DNA of 64,000 nt, taken from Mermis nigrescens. Taxonomy: Eukaryota; Nematoda; Enoplea; Mermithida; Mermithidae. The translations under genes and the position numbers were made by a program. Location: contig JAVLUZ010000154.1 of assembly GCA_036768485.1 (NCBI GenBank), positions 21,567,896 to 21,631,895 on the forward strand, in the 5' to 3' direction. Shown here piece by piece: positions 1 to 11,368 of the stretch. Each line of letters begins with the position of its first letter. The stretch's first letter is position 1. Below the pieces are notes generated by a model. The model searched no databases, was not told the DNA's origin, and saw only the letters and a list, made by a program, of their open reading frames with translations.

Positions 1-1
1 G

Positions 2-421
2 GTGGTCATTGTTGATAAAAAACAATTCGGTATAGGAGCATACATAAAAATTGCATCAACCGATAATTTATCCATACCTCGAGCTGTAATAACAGGAATA
101 GCAAAGTTGGACAATAGCTCTAAATGGGAGTCTATTAGGAAAGGCGACAAAGGGCGACATTGTTTACAGAAACGGCTAGCTTTAGAGCTAATGCACAAAG
201 CTGATCTTGATACTAATAAAGAAAAATACGGTCTTAGAGCTCTTGAAAAAATTCAAAATGTTCTGGTACCTGACTACCAAATCATAGGTTGCGGGATAGC
301 GCTACCTATAATATACTTGGCCATCCGTTATGTTTTTCACAGCAAGTGCGAAATTTGTGTTCCCCCTCACAGCTATAACGGCACACATCTGGGAGGTGCG
401 GTTTTTTTAATCGATGGATAA
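2..421 (+). pseudogene. Fragment resembling the N-terminal region of Polinton/Maverick DNA polymerase B
   Basis: The frame is open from the window edge to a stop at 419-421, so the 5' part lies off the window. Around residues 12-27 it reads IKIASTDNLSIPRAVITGIA, then a WESIRKGDKGRHCLQ segment and LVPDYQI near residue 88. This order (charged/NDxLxxxRAIVxG, then xxIRxG...Q, then a late DYQI) is what I know from the region in front of the polymerase domain of protein-primed PolB in Polinton/Maverick elements. The cysteine usual in the LCxxRA motif is replaced, and no exonuclease or polymerase motif is present, so at most a fragment is here. After about residue 95 the frame runs into a repeat that is also found inverted near 31850-32000, so the C-terminal third is probably non-genic. 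The family call is by eye from short motifs; another virus-like DNA element is possible. Confidence 0.42.
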
Positions 422-1261
422 TTGAAAAATTTGATGCCGGTCTTTTTTTTGTTTACACTCAATAACGACTTAGCAATGAGTGTGTACAGTGTAAACCAAA
501 AAATCAAATAATTTGCGAAGGGCCAAATTTTTTTTTTAAATGTTGCCCCCGAGCTGTAGATTACGAATATGACTTTAAAATTTTTTTACATTCAATGGTT
601 GTTGTACAAAAATGTAAAGTATACGGGTTTTTTACTCTTTGCTTGTTTTCAGCTTCAATTTTGGTTTCTGTGCAGTCCAATTGATTTTATAATGTAGAGG
701 GTTACAAAATCTCGAGGAACCTTTTTTTCGTCTCTTTTAACGCAATATTTCTTGATCTGTGATCGTTTTAGTGTAAAGGGTTCGAGACGAAAAACGATAT
801 TTCTTTAACTACTCCGCTAAGTAGGCGGAACATGCTAATTATGCTTAAAAGGTGCCCTGACCTTAGCGTTACAGATACAAGTTTATAATGTTTCTATACA
901 CCCAATATTGCGGTATTAGCATAAGTGTAAAGTTTACACCGAGAAGCATTTTTGCGCCCAGAGCGTCGTGGATGATGAATTTTTTTAAATGTCCTCCGTA
1001 GGGTCAGAATAACGAATTTGACCTTTAAACTTTTCTACAGCCAGTGTTTGTTGAGGTATGAAGAGGTGAACTTTGAAAATATCTACATCTATTTTCTAAT
1101 GCCGATAGATAACTCCGTATTGCATATTTTTGATCAGATTTTTCTTATTTCAGAGGTTTTTGACTCGTCTTTAATGAATAATTATTTTTTATCATCATAA
1201 ATGCACTATTCTTAAACTTCAATATTTTCTAAAATAGCATAATCAAGCTGAAATCTGCCGA

Positions 1262-1348
1262 AAGGTCGAGTTGGCGCAGTGGTTGACAACTCCGTTCTCG
1301 GATGCTTTCTCAAGAAAAGAATGATGGTTCGAATCTTCTGAATGCTGA
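1262..1348 (+). other. tRNA-like sequence (pol III A/B box-like)
   Basis: GAGTTGGCGCAGTGGTTGAC near 1268 resembles a tRNA D-arm/A box, and GGTTCGAATCT about 60 bases downstream resembles a T-arm/B box. The stems do not pair well enough for a functional tRNA, so this is at best a tRNA-derived relic. A counterpart exists in the inverted arm near 31080-31160, with GTTCAAATCT in place of the B box. Confidence 0.27.
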
Positions 1349-2280
1349 CTTTATTTTTTTTAATCCTTTTGGCAAAACCATGCACTTTGTTTGACTTTTT
1401 CATCTATTTGGGTTCTGCAGATAACACTTTGTTGTTTTTTGAATTTTGCCTCAGTTCTCGAATGGGAGTGTAAAGAGTGCGAAAAGATGGGGGTGAAAAG
1501 ACACATTTTGGCCGAGTTTTTGACTTGTTTATGTCTGCCAACAACTCCGGTTATGAGTGTTAGGAAATTTCTTCTGACCGAGATATACTACGGATCAAGG
1601 GCTATCTTGTGCTTACCAGCAAACTCTTCTACAATCAATATGCAGTTAGTACCAGGGTTTTAAACTTTACACTCTAGTGGATGAGTAAAAAAACAGATTT
1701 GTTCCAAGATTTCTCTGCCAACTTTTTCGGTTAAGAGTTGGGGTGAATTGAAAAAATTGAAATAAAGTAACTTCTAATGGCTACACGTCGAAGCAAGCCG
1801 CGTTCGAAAAACGTAATATTGAGTTATTTATGGGATGTAAAGTTCGAAATCTGGGGTGTAAAGTGGGCGAAAAAAAAGGTTTTTTCGTATTTTGATTGGT
1901 AAATCATATCAAATATTTTGCGGAACATAAGTTTGGCATGTACGAACATACTACAATCAGAGGGCAAGCTGGCCCGAACCGAATTGATTTACATTCAATG
2001 GGGCGTCAGGTTCAGATTTTTAAAGTTTACAATGTGGTGGACAGTGGAAAATACGTGTTTGTACATTTTTTTCTCGTTACTCTCTCTGTTCAGAAGTCGG
2101 GCGAGGTCGAATAGGATAAAAATGAAGTAAATTCTAAGGGGTACGCGTCACAGCGAATTGCGTTTGTTTACATCAGTGTTTAGCTTTTTCGGGAGGTGTA
2201 AAGTCAAAAAAATGGGGCACTAAAACGTGTTTCTGTCTGGTTTTTTCCTGTCAAGTTCTGGGTTATGAGTCTGGACATAA

Positions 2281-2830
2281 CCTCAAGTCTAAAAATGAAC
2301 CAGAAACCAGATGTGACACGCCAGTTTGTTTGCACACAACAGTGGTGTAAAGTGGTTAACATGTGATATTTATTTGTCCTCGGGCCATCGTGGAGACTTA
2401 ATTTTTTCATAAATGTTGATCGTAATATCAGAGTAATATCAGAATTACGTATCCGACTGAAATTTTTTTACGCTCTGTGGTTGTGTAAAAATTACACCGC
2501 ATATTAACTTTAGTTCTAGAGCCTTGGAGAAGCTTGACTTTTTCTAAAGTCTAAAAATGTACCAGGAATCAAATGTGAGACGCTAGTTGAGCGCGTTTGC
2601 TTACACTCAACAGTGGTGTAAAGTACTTTGCAACTGATGTTTATTTGTTCTTGGGTTATTGTGGAGACTCAATTTTTTTCATAAATCTTTATCGTAATAT
2701 CTGAGCAATATTAGAATTACGAATCCGACTAAAGTCTTCTTTACACTCTGTGGTTGTGTAAGGTTTACACTGCATATTAACTTTAGTTCTAGAGCCTTGC
2801 GGAAGCTTAATTTTTTTGCAAAATGTCCTA
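2281..2830. repeat. Two tandem units of about 273 bases inside the left arm
   Basis: TTAGTTCTAGAGCCTTG recurs at about 2510 and 2783, and the flanking text (CAACAGTGGTGTAAAGT, GTGGAGACT...AATTTTTT, TCTGTGGTTGTGTAA) recurs at the same spacing. The same tandem pair is visible inverted at about 29600-30110. Each unit carries copies of TGTAAAGT or TTTACAC. Confidence 0.65.
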
Positions 2831-3182
2831 TGTTAAATCAGAATTGGGAATCTGACTGTTAGTATTCTCTACACCTAGTAGTTATGTAAAGTTTGCACTA
2901 TTCATTTGTTGTTAATATGTAGTTCGTACTACAAATCTATTTTACTTCAAAATCTAAGCGTCAGTGTTCCTTACACTTGATATTTGCGTAAAGTTTTTGA
3001 GTTTTTGCTGAAAAACTTTGATCTGTTCGAATAATGTAAGGTTGTCTTGTTTGAAAAGGATAATGCTGACGTTAAGAACAATATTGCTTTCCGCGTTTTT
3101 GGACTGTTGTCATTATTGTGGCATGTTACTGTATGTGTTTACTGACTAATGTACTGAAATCACGCTTATTAAAAGTAGTGTA

Positions 3183-3940
3183 CTAGCAAAGAGAAAAGCT
3201 CCGATAGAACAAAAAAGATGAATATACTTGGAATTGTGGATTATCAAGGATGTAAAAGGAGGGGACTAGGAAAAATCTACCTAAAGTCGCAAAACCTGCT
3301 AAAAATCACGCTTTCTTTAAGCAACGCAAAAAATCGAAGTATATTCTGCAGCCTCTAAAAAAGTGTCTTTTTTAAATAATGTTCAAAGTTTCAGATAAGA
3401 GTGTATTGACGAAATCTGTAATGTTTATTTTTTCTAAATTGCTGGCAAGTAGCAACGCTGACTAGCTTCGTATCCTGATTGAGAGAAAACTAAGTGGTAC
3501 TGTATTTAAAGTTGTTTTATTTTGTTTTGAGCATTAAAGCAAGCAAAGCAGGGGCCGATTGATTAGTGCACACAATCGTTATGGGCATGCTAGTGTACCT
3601 ACGTTTAGTCTGTTTCAAGTCAACTTACGCGAATCAACTGTTTTGAATCATTCATTCAATTGGCTTAGAAAGACTGTTAGTTTACTCAACAACATTGCCC
3701 ATTGCTACTGCATAGCTGATGTGCTGCTTTTTCAATCATTTTATGGTTAAATATTTATTTTAATCTGTTGGCCGCAGAATACACTTCGATTTTTTGCGTT
3801 GCTTAGAGAAAGTGTGATTTTTAGCAGATTTTGCGACTTTAGGTAGATGTTTCCTAGTCCCCTCCTTTTACATCCTTAATAATCCACAATTCCAAGTATA
3901 TTCATCTTTTTTGTTCTATCGGAGCATTTTTCTTTGCTAG
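3183..3940 (+). mobile_element. TA-flanked inverted-repeat element (mariner-like MITE), intact copy
   Basis: The element begins CTAGCAAAGA and ends TCTTTGCTAG, with TA on both sides (3181-3182 and 3941-3942), the target duplication expected for Tc1/mariner elements. Terminal inverted repeats extend about 170 bases (3183-3350 against 3775-3940), covering the GATGAATATACTTGGAATTG block and the CGCAACGCAAAAAATCGAAG block. The roughly 420-base core has no transposase; the 63-codon frame at 3559-3750 is not convincing. It is therefore non-autonomous. A second copy lies at 27203-29232. Confidence 0.82.
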
Positions 3941-4206
3941 TAAAGATATACTCGGGCAATATTTTGTTTTATGAAGGGCCTAAGGCCGATAGAATAATTA
4001 ATTTGCGCGCAGATAATAATCGCTATGACCTGATCACAGAATAGTTGTACACCATATGAGCATTGGTAGATATAATGACCCACAGTGGCACTTGTGAACC
4101 CTCATTACACATACACATTCGAATATTTTGGCGCTGTACCTTGGTGGCGCTTGTGGACTTCAGTGGCGGTCATGAACCCCCACATCCGCTTATACCCACC
4201 AGCACG

Positions 4207-4219
4207 CGCACACACATAT

Positions 4220-4303
<84 letters not shown>
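4207..4303. repeat. (CA)n microsatellite
   Basis: An almost perfect CA dinucleotide tract with single interruptions (ATATG at 4216-4220, ATA near 4267). It gives long His-Thr and Val-Cys open frames on both strands that are not genes. The neighbouring sequence 3960-4917 has no recognisable gene; it holds a diverged direct repeat (TTTTGGAACAAGTTGTACC at about 4316 and again at about 4492). Confidence 0.93.
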
Positions 4304-4305
<2 letters not shown>

Positions 4306-4917
4306 TCAATGTTGTTTTGGAACAAGTTGTACCAAAACCAGCTGTTACTGCAGAATTCCTTTGCAGGGCACCCTAAGTCGGGGTAAGCATGGGCAGGTTT
4401 AGGCCTACAGAAGCAGGGGTAGGCCGGTCCTCCACACTTTACACTGTCTCCCTCAAAATACAACAATACTCCCTTCCCCATACCCTAGGACTTTTGGAAC
4501 AAGTTGTACCGAACCCAACTGTTACTGTAGAACCACTTCTTCAAGACCCCTCGCCCACCTAGGCTCACTGATGGGACTGGGCTGGTTAGGGCACGCCCCA
4601 GGCTCCCTCCTCAGAGACCCCTATTCGTCATCATTGCCTATCTTTCATCACTGAATATGTTATAACGTATGGAAACCCCAGGGACTCCGGGCAGGTCCAG
4701 GCATGCTCAAGTTGGTCTTCCCAAGCCTGTGGGCCCTAAAGTGCCCTGGGTTTTGGACCAGGGAGCAATTGATGACGTCATCAGCTATCCTTAACCATTA
4801 CAACATTATAAGATAAGGGTCTAGGGTGGCACGGTATACTACTAATGAGACTCTTGAAATCGGCTAAAGTGCACTAGTGAAGGTCTTAAAATGCAATTTT
4901 AGGAGATAGAACATTTA

Positions 4918-5940
4918 ATGATCTTTGACTGCATCGAGCATGTCAAACTATGGATTGCTCTACAAGAACTTGAAGTACCAGTGCATCTGATCAGGTTGAT
5001 AAGATCACTCTGCACTGACCTGGAAGCCACTGTTCGCACTGCTTATGGTGACTCCAATTTTTTTCAAGATCAAAATAGGTGTACAACAAGGCTGCTTTCT
5101 GTCCCCTTTTCTATTTAAGCTGTTTGCAGAAGTCATTATGTGTAAGCTTGAGCTAGAAGAATCAGAAATAGGGGTGAAGATTTGTGGTCGAAATATCAAC
5201 AACATCCAATATGCCAATGACACAACACTTCTCTCAGAAATTGAGAAAGGCCTGAGCTACCTTATTATACAGATGAAAGAAGAAAGTTCAACAGCTGGTC
5301 TCCACTTAAATATAAAAAAGACCAAGATCATGATGACAGCTGTAGATAGTAGTGTCAAGATGGTAATATATAATGAATGTGTACAAAACTTCATTTTCTT
5401 TGGGTCTCAAATTAATAATAATAATGAATGCAGCTCTGAAATAAAGCGACGGTTAGCACTATGTAGACTGAAGCGCACTCTTGAGCATGACCAAAATATG
5501 GGCCAGCAAAGACATCAGCCTAACAACCAAAGGCAGACTTGTCCGTGCTATTCTTTTCCCAATCGTCACATATGGATGCAAAAGCTGGACCTCATAAAAG
5601 TAGACAAGAGAAAAATTGACTCATTCGAGATGTGGTGCTGGCGAAGATTGCTTTGTATGCCATGGACAGCAAAAGTAACGAACAGAGAAGTACTGGAAGG
5701 CACCAAGCCAGATAATGTCCTTGAAAGGAAAGATCACAAAGTTTCGACTAACATACTTTGGCCACATAATGAGATCAAATTCATTAGAGAAAGCTTTAAT
5801 GCTTGGAATGGTCAGTGGCAGCAGACAACCAGGCTGCCGAAGAATAGGCTTGCTTGATACCATCAGAGCCGACACTAATACTTTAAATGAATTGTGGGAA
5901 CAGGTGCACAATAGAAGGCATGGAGAGAGCTAGTCCACAG
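4918..5940 (+). pseudogene. RTE-type LINE remnant (reverse transcriptase and 3' part)
   Basis: Three consecutive frames make up the C-terminal half of a non-LTR reverse transcriptase. Frame 1 (4918-about 5060) matches the stretch upstream of the palm. Frame 2 (about 5045-5700) has GVQQGCFLSPFLF, then YANDTTLLSE in place of the catalytic YADD, then AGLHLNIKKTKIM. Frame 3 (about 5715-5933) has FGHIMRSNSLEKALMLG and a degenerate tail. The order WCWRRLL-PWTAK-N-LE-FGH-MR-LEK-LMLG is typical of the RTE/BovB clade C-terminal region. Frameshifts near 5060 (a T7 run) and between 5480 and 5740, and YAND for YADD, show it is dead. No endonuclease domain is present, as usual for 5'-truncated copies. AAC-rich simple repeats follow at 5975-6035. 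Confidence 0.85.
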
Positions 5941-6146
5941 AATCATTGACAGTCGGACAGGCCTAATCGGATAATAACAACAACAACATATTCATTACAA
6001 AACCGGTTAGTAATAAAAACAACAACAACATGTCCATTGCAGTACACTAAATTCACAATTACAAGATGTCCAAAAAACTCGTTTTGGGTCGCGCCATATT
6101 ATTTAGGCAGTAATTATTTGCAGTCAACTGCAGATTAATATTTTTT

Positions 6147-6385
6147 GCAGTCAAAAACCTCGGCCTAGACTGCCGGTAATATAGCACGCAATGTAAAATT
6201 ATATGCAGTCAAAAACCTTGGCCTAGACTGCAGGTAATAGAGCACATAACGTAAAATTATATGCAGTCAAAAACCTTGGCCTACCCTGCAGGTATGTAAT
6301 TAGCGCACAGCGTTAAATTGTATGCAGTCAAAAACCAGCGCCCTAGACTGCAGGTAATACAGCACACAAATGCAGTCAAAATGAA
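6147..6385. repeat. Tandem repeat of a 58-60 base unit
   Basis: GCAGTCAAAAACC starts at 6147, 6205, 6263 and 6323, and a truncated unit starts at 6372. Each unit continues GGCCTAGACTGCAGGTAAT...AGCAC. The internal GCAGTC/GACTGC pair makes each unit partly palindromic. Confidence 0.9.
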
Positions 6386-6399
6386 TTCTTATTTATATG

Positions 6400-7565
6400 G
6401 AAGCTGGCGCTTTGGTCGCATTTTAACTTGTAGTTGATGGTTTTAGGAGGCACTTCTATTTGAGATGGTCTGGCAGATTTGCTTCCTCACTAAGGTATGT
6501 TTTTTGCGCTGCATGGGTAGCAGCTTCAATAGCTACCCACCCATAAGCGCATTTTGATGGGCCAGCGTAAGCACTGTTCCTGCACGATAGAAGTAACTGT
6601 TGCTGTTCTTGTCCTCATTCTAGTAAATTGTTTTATTGTAGTGGAAATAAAATGCTTCGAAAATATGTAGGTACCGACAGGAAAGTATATACATAGGTGC
6701 ATGCCTATGCATTGAGTGTCTATTAGGTACTTTATTTTCAGCCATTTTTGCCCTTTTATTGCACTTAAAGCACATAATTTCTAGCTGTTTTTGTTGACAA
6801 TTTTAATGAAGTAAGGCTTTGTGAATGCTTTTTGGAATCCTTATTTCAAATTGTCGAACAAACTGCTTAGCTTGGGAATAGTCATTGAAGATTATATATT
6901 TCTTCGGTTTATAGCTCTTCAAGTTTTACGCATTATTTGAACACGTGTGTATCTACCACTATGGCAATTCCCCCCCAATAATCAACAGCACATTTTACAT
7001 ATTGCTGAATAATGATGCCTCTTTCAGTTTTATGCCCATTTGATGCGTGCTTTTAACTTTAACGCTTAAGTTTACCATTCTTGTTTACCAGTCATATTAA
7101 ATTTATGGGCATTTGTGAATTGTTGCTGTGAGATATGGTTCGCCTCCATTGTGTCAGTTATTGGACATGATTTGACCGATATCTTATTGAAGTTAATTCT
7201 TTGAACCCTTATCTGATCACCGTAGTCTATTTATGGTCGGATAGTGATTTATTTAAGTGAACCTGTGATGTATGCCTGACTTCAGGTTCTATAATTTTGT
7301 CAGAATAATTTGTTGTTAATGTTGCACGATGTAGCCAAATATTTTAGGAACTGCAACTAACACATAAATCAAAATTTTACAAAGTTTCATATCATAAAGA
7401 GCATCAGCAAACAGAAGAAACATATGTATCTGTGTATGTACCCACATGTTTAGATGCACAGCACGGTCAGTCCGGAAAGGGGTCAGTAGAAGGAATCAAA
7501 AATTGAGTTTTTAGAGCCAAATGACTTCAAAAGCTAGCACTAATGCTAAAATGACTTTATAGGTA
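6400..7565. other. No recognisable gene
   Basis: AT-rich sequence without a convincing reading frame, splice-bounded exon or repeat family that I can match elsewhere in the window. Confidence 0.6.
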
Positions 7566-7569
7566 GTTA

Positions 7570-7860
7570 TGTGTTATCGTGACACAAGCATGGGGGCGGA
7601 TTCCCTTAGAATCCGGTCCAAAAAAATCGATAGACCCCCAGACTTGAATTTTTGGCTCTTTTTTTGGCAATTTCGCCATATCGGACCCTCAAAATTTGGT
7701 CGCTGCCCATGTATGGGTGCGACCACACGTGGCATGGAAGGTGTTGGGGATTTGTACCCCCAGAATTCTATTGTAACATTTTTGGCAATTTTACCCATCC
7801 TGGCCCCCCAGGATTTTCTTGCTGCCCACGTACATATGTACATATGGGTGCGACCACTTT
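7570..7860. repeat. GGGCAGC/CCCCAGAATT family repeat, two units
   Basis: Two related units end in ATGGGTGCGACCAC (near 7730 and 7855), preceded by GCTGCCCA and C-rich CCCCCAG blocks. The same family recurs at 8330, 18163, 22130, 48525, 53240, 60265 and 61010. The open frames here on both strands are due to the repeat. Confidence 0.65.
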
Positions 7861-8329
7861 GAGGATTTATACGAATATAAAATCAATAACATGGTAATTA
7901 GACTATGGTTGCCGTAGTCCAAATATTGCATTGACATAATAAATACATTATCATATCTGTCAGACTATGTCAAAAGCTCTTATAATTTATCCCAAATTTA
8001 ATTTCTCCACTGGCTTAAGCATTGTGAAGCAGACTAAAATGAGCATTTTAATAAATGGGACTAAATTCAGCTCAACTTGCACTGCTACATTACTGCTGAA
8101 TTCCATGTTCGTTGATGGCACCATACGTTTGGCAAATTTAATTTAGTGTTGCACTTTGTAAGTTGTATGGTAGGTACTGCTACATATGTAGGTACCTAAC
8201 GTATGTACATACGGACCCATGTAAGCAATAGAAGTAGTAATTACAATATACCTAGTCACGAAAAATCTAATTGAATTGGTGACTGCTTGAGTTTCTAGAA
8301 AAATCAGGGATTAAGCACACACGACACGA

Positions 8330-8605
8330 CGCCACGCCACCATACGTGGGCAGCAAGAAAATTCTGGGGAGGGGTGCATGATTTTTTTGAAGGTCGAAAA
8401 ATGGCCTTAAAAATGGTGGTATGGCGATAAAAACACCATTTTTCGACGTTTCTCATCAAACACTATCCATTGTCATCAAAAAATTGCGAAAAAAACGAAA
8501 AAAAATTTTCAAAAATTGAATTCTGGGGGGTATTTTGATTATTTCTGGGGGGGGGTATTTTGGTTTCTGGGGTGCATACCCCCCAACGCCCAGGTGTGCA
8601 CGCCA
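8330..8605 (+). mobile_element. GTGGGCAGCA family short element
   Basis: It starts ATACGTGGGCAGCAAGAAAA, contains AAAAATGGCCTTAAAAATGG and ATTTTTCGACGTTTCTCAT, and ends GGTGCATACCCCCC...ACGCCCAGGTGTG. The ends are inversely related (CGTGGGC against GCCCAGGTG). It is non-coding. The closest relative is at 18163-18440. Confidence 0.7.
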
Positions 8606-9092
8606 CACCTGTCTGTCAATAGAACTCGTTTAAAATTTCAAGTGTTAAAGCATTCTGACTTATTTTTCAGACATATTGTCAATTAAAGTCTCCTTGAAAG
8701 ATGTCTGATGTGATGACTAATTTCACCCACAGATTTTTCTCCTCGTTTGTGCAAAATGACCCGATGTATTCATGCATGAATATGAGGTCTAGATGTTCCC
8801 GAATCCCAAAGAACGCAGAATTCGAAAAAGTGTATTGAATTCTGAAAAATTTTATTTTCGTTTTTTCCGCAATTTTTTGATGCTGTTTAGAGCATAAAAT
8901 GTGGGAAATAGTGTTTTCTGTCAGAAGTTCCTGCAATAAATTTATAAGCAAACGGTATGTACCACCACCTACTTTAGCCTGCATACTCACAGAGCACATG
9001 AACATAAGTACATACATAATCGTAATTAAGATAGGCCTAAACTGATGAATTAGCTTCTCGAGTAAGTGATTTTATGCACAAAGTTGAAAAAA
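8606..9092. other. No recognisable gene
   Basis: The 112-codon minus-strand frame (8679-9017) shows no known motif or splice context, and I do not call it. Confidence 0.5.
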
Positions 9093-10325
9093 TGTAAACA
9101 AAGCACGAATGCTATGCTACAAGATTACTTAACCCGAAAACTTAGCTTATGCGCTCACACGGGGTTCTCGCCCTTTTTAGGGGTCGATCACCAGTCGGCG
9201 ACTCGGGGGTAAGCGGCCCGGCCTGTTCAGGGTAGCCCAGCCCTCTATGCACGCACCTAGTGAAACTTACATAACCCCTTTGAGATTAAGTACCTTATTA
9301 ATGTAAGTTCCCCGGAAACCTAAATGAGGGCTCAAACAGATTATTATTTAACTTGTTTTGGGACCGAAATCCGGTGCTTGAAAATATTGAGGGTTCCTAA
9401 TGTATAGTGTAGCTCAAGGACAGAATTCAACAGCATGGAAATTCGAACCGAGCCCAATCATTGTTCAATAAATTAATAATTTTTACAAATTTTTGGACAG
9501 AAAAATTATGAAGTAATTAAAAAGCAACAGCATGGAGGATACATGCTGCCGACTGTCGTGTTACACTAATCGGTTAAAATCAAACAATATATTTAACAAG
9601 GGCACAAAGCCCCGCCAAAGGCATACAATAAATGCCAAATTGGCGCACACAAAATAACAAAACAAAGCGTAGGGGTGAAAAGAATGCCTGCCCACTACGC
9701 TGGAAACTACGACGAGTTCTGCAGCCAAGCAGGAAAAAGGGCACAGCACAGATGGGCTGGCGAAAAAACTGAGTCGAAAAGACTTTTGAAAATCGTAAGA
9801 ACTGCCGAACTATTGTAATAATGCCAAAAACTGCACTCGCACGCAGTTTTAAACGAGATGCAAAAAGAGGCGTAGACAGACAAACAAAGAAACACGGAAT
9901 GGATCTACGAATATGACAATAAGCATATGGGCAAAAGCTTACGGTAAAGGAATGTACAAATGAGATAGGCACAAATATGACACACACATATGACTTTAAG
10001 TACACGTAAGATATGATAACACACATACCAATTCGTACTCAAGTCGCATTAAGCCCGAGTGCCCATTTTCCTATCCCGGATTTTGATTGAAAATATGTAT
10101 GGGATATGAAATGAAAATATGATAATTTTTAGGGGAAGGTGGTCCCGGGCGAGCCGCTTAAGCATTGCGCTTAACGGTCGCGTACGCGCATATGGAAATT
10201 GAGCACAAAATTGTACATCTGAGCAAATCAGTTGTAGGTACGTACATAGGTACATCATAGTGCAAAATAAATGGAATTTCGCGTTGAACCAACGCAGCAA
10301 AACGGCGTGTAGAGGGATCTCTACA
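9093..10325 (-). repeat. 3' LTR of the retrotransposon
   Basis: Direct copy of 15595-16824. Both share the CACACGGGG...TTCTCGCCC, GGGTAAGCGxCCCGGCCTG and GCGTTGAACCAACG landmarks and end on the plus strand with GATCTCTACA. The open frames inside it (9561-10026, 10049-10504) also occur in degraded form in the other LTR and are not genes. Confidence 0.92.
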
Positions 10326-10332
10326 CTCCCCC
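10326..10332 (-). other. Polypurine tract
   Basis: GGGGGAG on the minus strand directly precedes TGTAGAG, the first bases of the 3' LTR. This is the standard site of plus-strand priming and fixes the element's orientation. Confidence 0.75.
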
Positions 10333-11368
10333 AGGTATTGAGAAAAATCTGCACGCAGTGCAAATTTTCACATGCATCAAAGTTTATGCGCAAACTTTTT
10401 GCGTGAAACGGCCACGGCATGGAGTTGGGGGCGATTATCGATTCATGTCTCGGCAGATCGAAGCGGGATGCTGACAAATTTTTATACAAGAAACGTATGC
10501 ACAAAAATGTATGAAATGACGTTCGGCTATGTCAAACAATTGAGCAGCGGGAGACAAAATACAATGCGTCACTGACGCGTTGACAGCATGGTTTTGCACA
10601 ACGTACGGAATGACTGATTGCCCGGGACCCAGAGAATTTTGAATGAAAAATAATTTATGATAGGAGGGCAGGTCACTCGACTTAATTAGTATTGAGTACA
10701 GAAGGATCAAACTACGGACAAATTGAGAACACTTATGGACAAGGACAATAAATGAATAAAAGTCAGACAAATACAGTGAATTAACAAAAAAATTTTGGAA
10801 AAAGACGGAAAAATATACATTGTATGAAAAATATACGTTGGAACAATAGGAACAAGGGAGATATGTAAAAAGATTCTTAGAAAAATGCCCTAAAAGGGAG
10901 AGAAAAATGTTTGCTTGGCTGCCAAAAATAACTAGTAATTACAAGAGAAAAATTTTACACAAAAAATTAAACGAAGAATACAGCAAATTTAACGAACTGC
11001 TGGCGGTCTAAACGTCGATCCTGGCACAGCAAAATCAAACAGTTAGACTAAAGTTCAACTAGGGCGATCCGATTTATTGTGAGAATTAGGCGGCTGATGA
11101 GTGCGACAAACCTCAGTCGTACGCGAAATAGACGGAATAACACGCAACGTAGACATGGCCTGTCTAACTTCTTGAGACGGAATAGACAAAAAACGTGGAA
11201 TAACAATATGATGCTGAGCAGGACAATGGTCCTGCGACTGTTTAAACGTGGAAACGCGGCACGGACAAAGCAGTCGGCGCAACAAAATGTGGCACAAGAA
11301 TATTGCCGTGTTGTTGAGAATTGAGATGCGAAGTATGCAACGGACTAATGTGAGCGGTAATAGACAGG
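10333..11368 (-). other. Untranslated 3' interior of the retrotransposon
   Basis: No convincing frame. A short minus-strand frame (11055-11297) may be a decayed tail of the preceding frame but shows no motif. Confidence 0.5.

Larger units (their letters stand above)
293..3182 (+). mobile_element. Left arm of a large inverted duplicated element
   Basis: This block is repeated in reverse orientation at 29233-32003. Matching landmarks are the CACAGC/CCCCCTCACAGC stretch near 350 and 31910, the arrays of TGTAAAGT/TTTACAC near 1675-2990, and the TTTCAGCA/TGCTGAAAA segment near 3005 and 29405. Substitutions and small indels are scattered throughout, so this is an old duplication. It has no long intact reading frame; the ORFs shared by both copies (for example 1391-1663) look like consequences of DNA similarity. 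It may be the end of a Polinton-like element because a PolB-like fragment adjoins it. Confidence 0.72.

Noticed and set aside
1391..1663. 90-codon frame with a similar frame in the inverted copy (30724-30987), containing CKEC and cysteines
   Set aside because: The similarity follows from DNA similarity of the two arms; frame ends differ and third-position bias is not evident.
4063..4481. Long His-Thr and Val-Cys open frames
   Set aside because: They are translations of the CA microsatellite on both strands.
7569..7897. Overlapping frames on both strands of 80-97 codons
   Set aside because: Produced by a repeat whose copies elsewhere are not open in the same frame.
9561..10504. Minus-strand frames up to 151 codons
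   Set aside because: They lie within an LTR and are broken in the partner LTR at 15595-16824; no motif.
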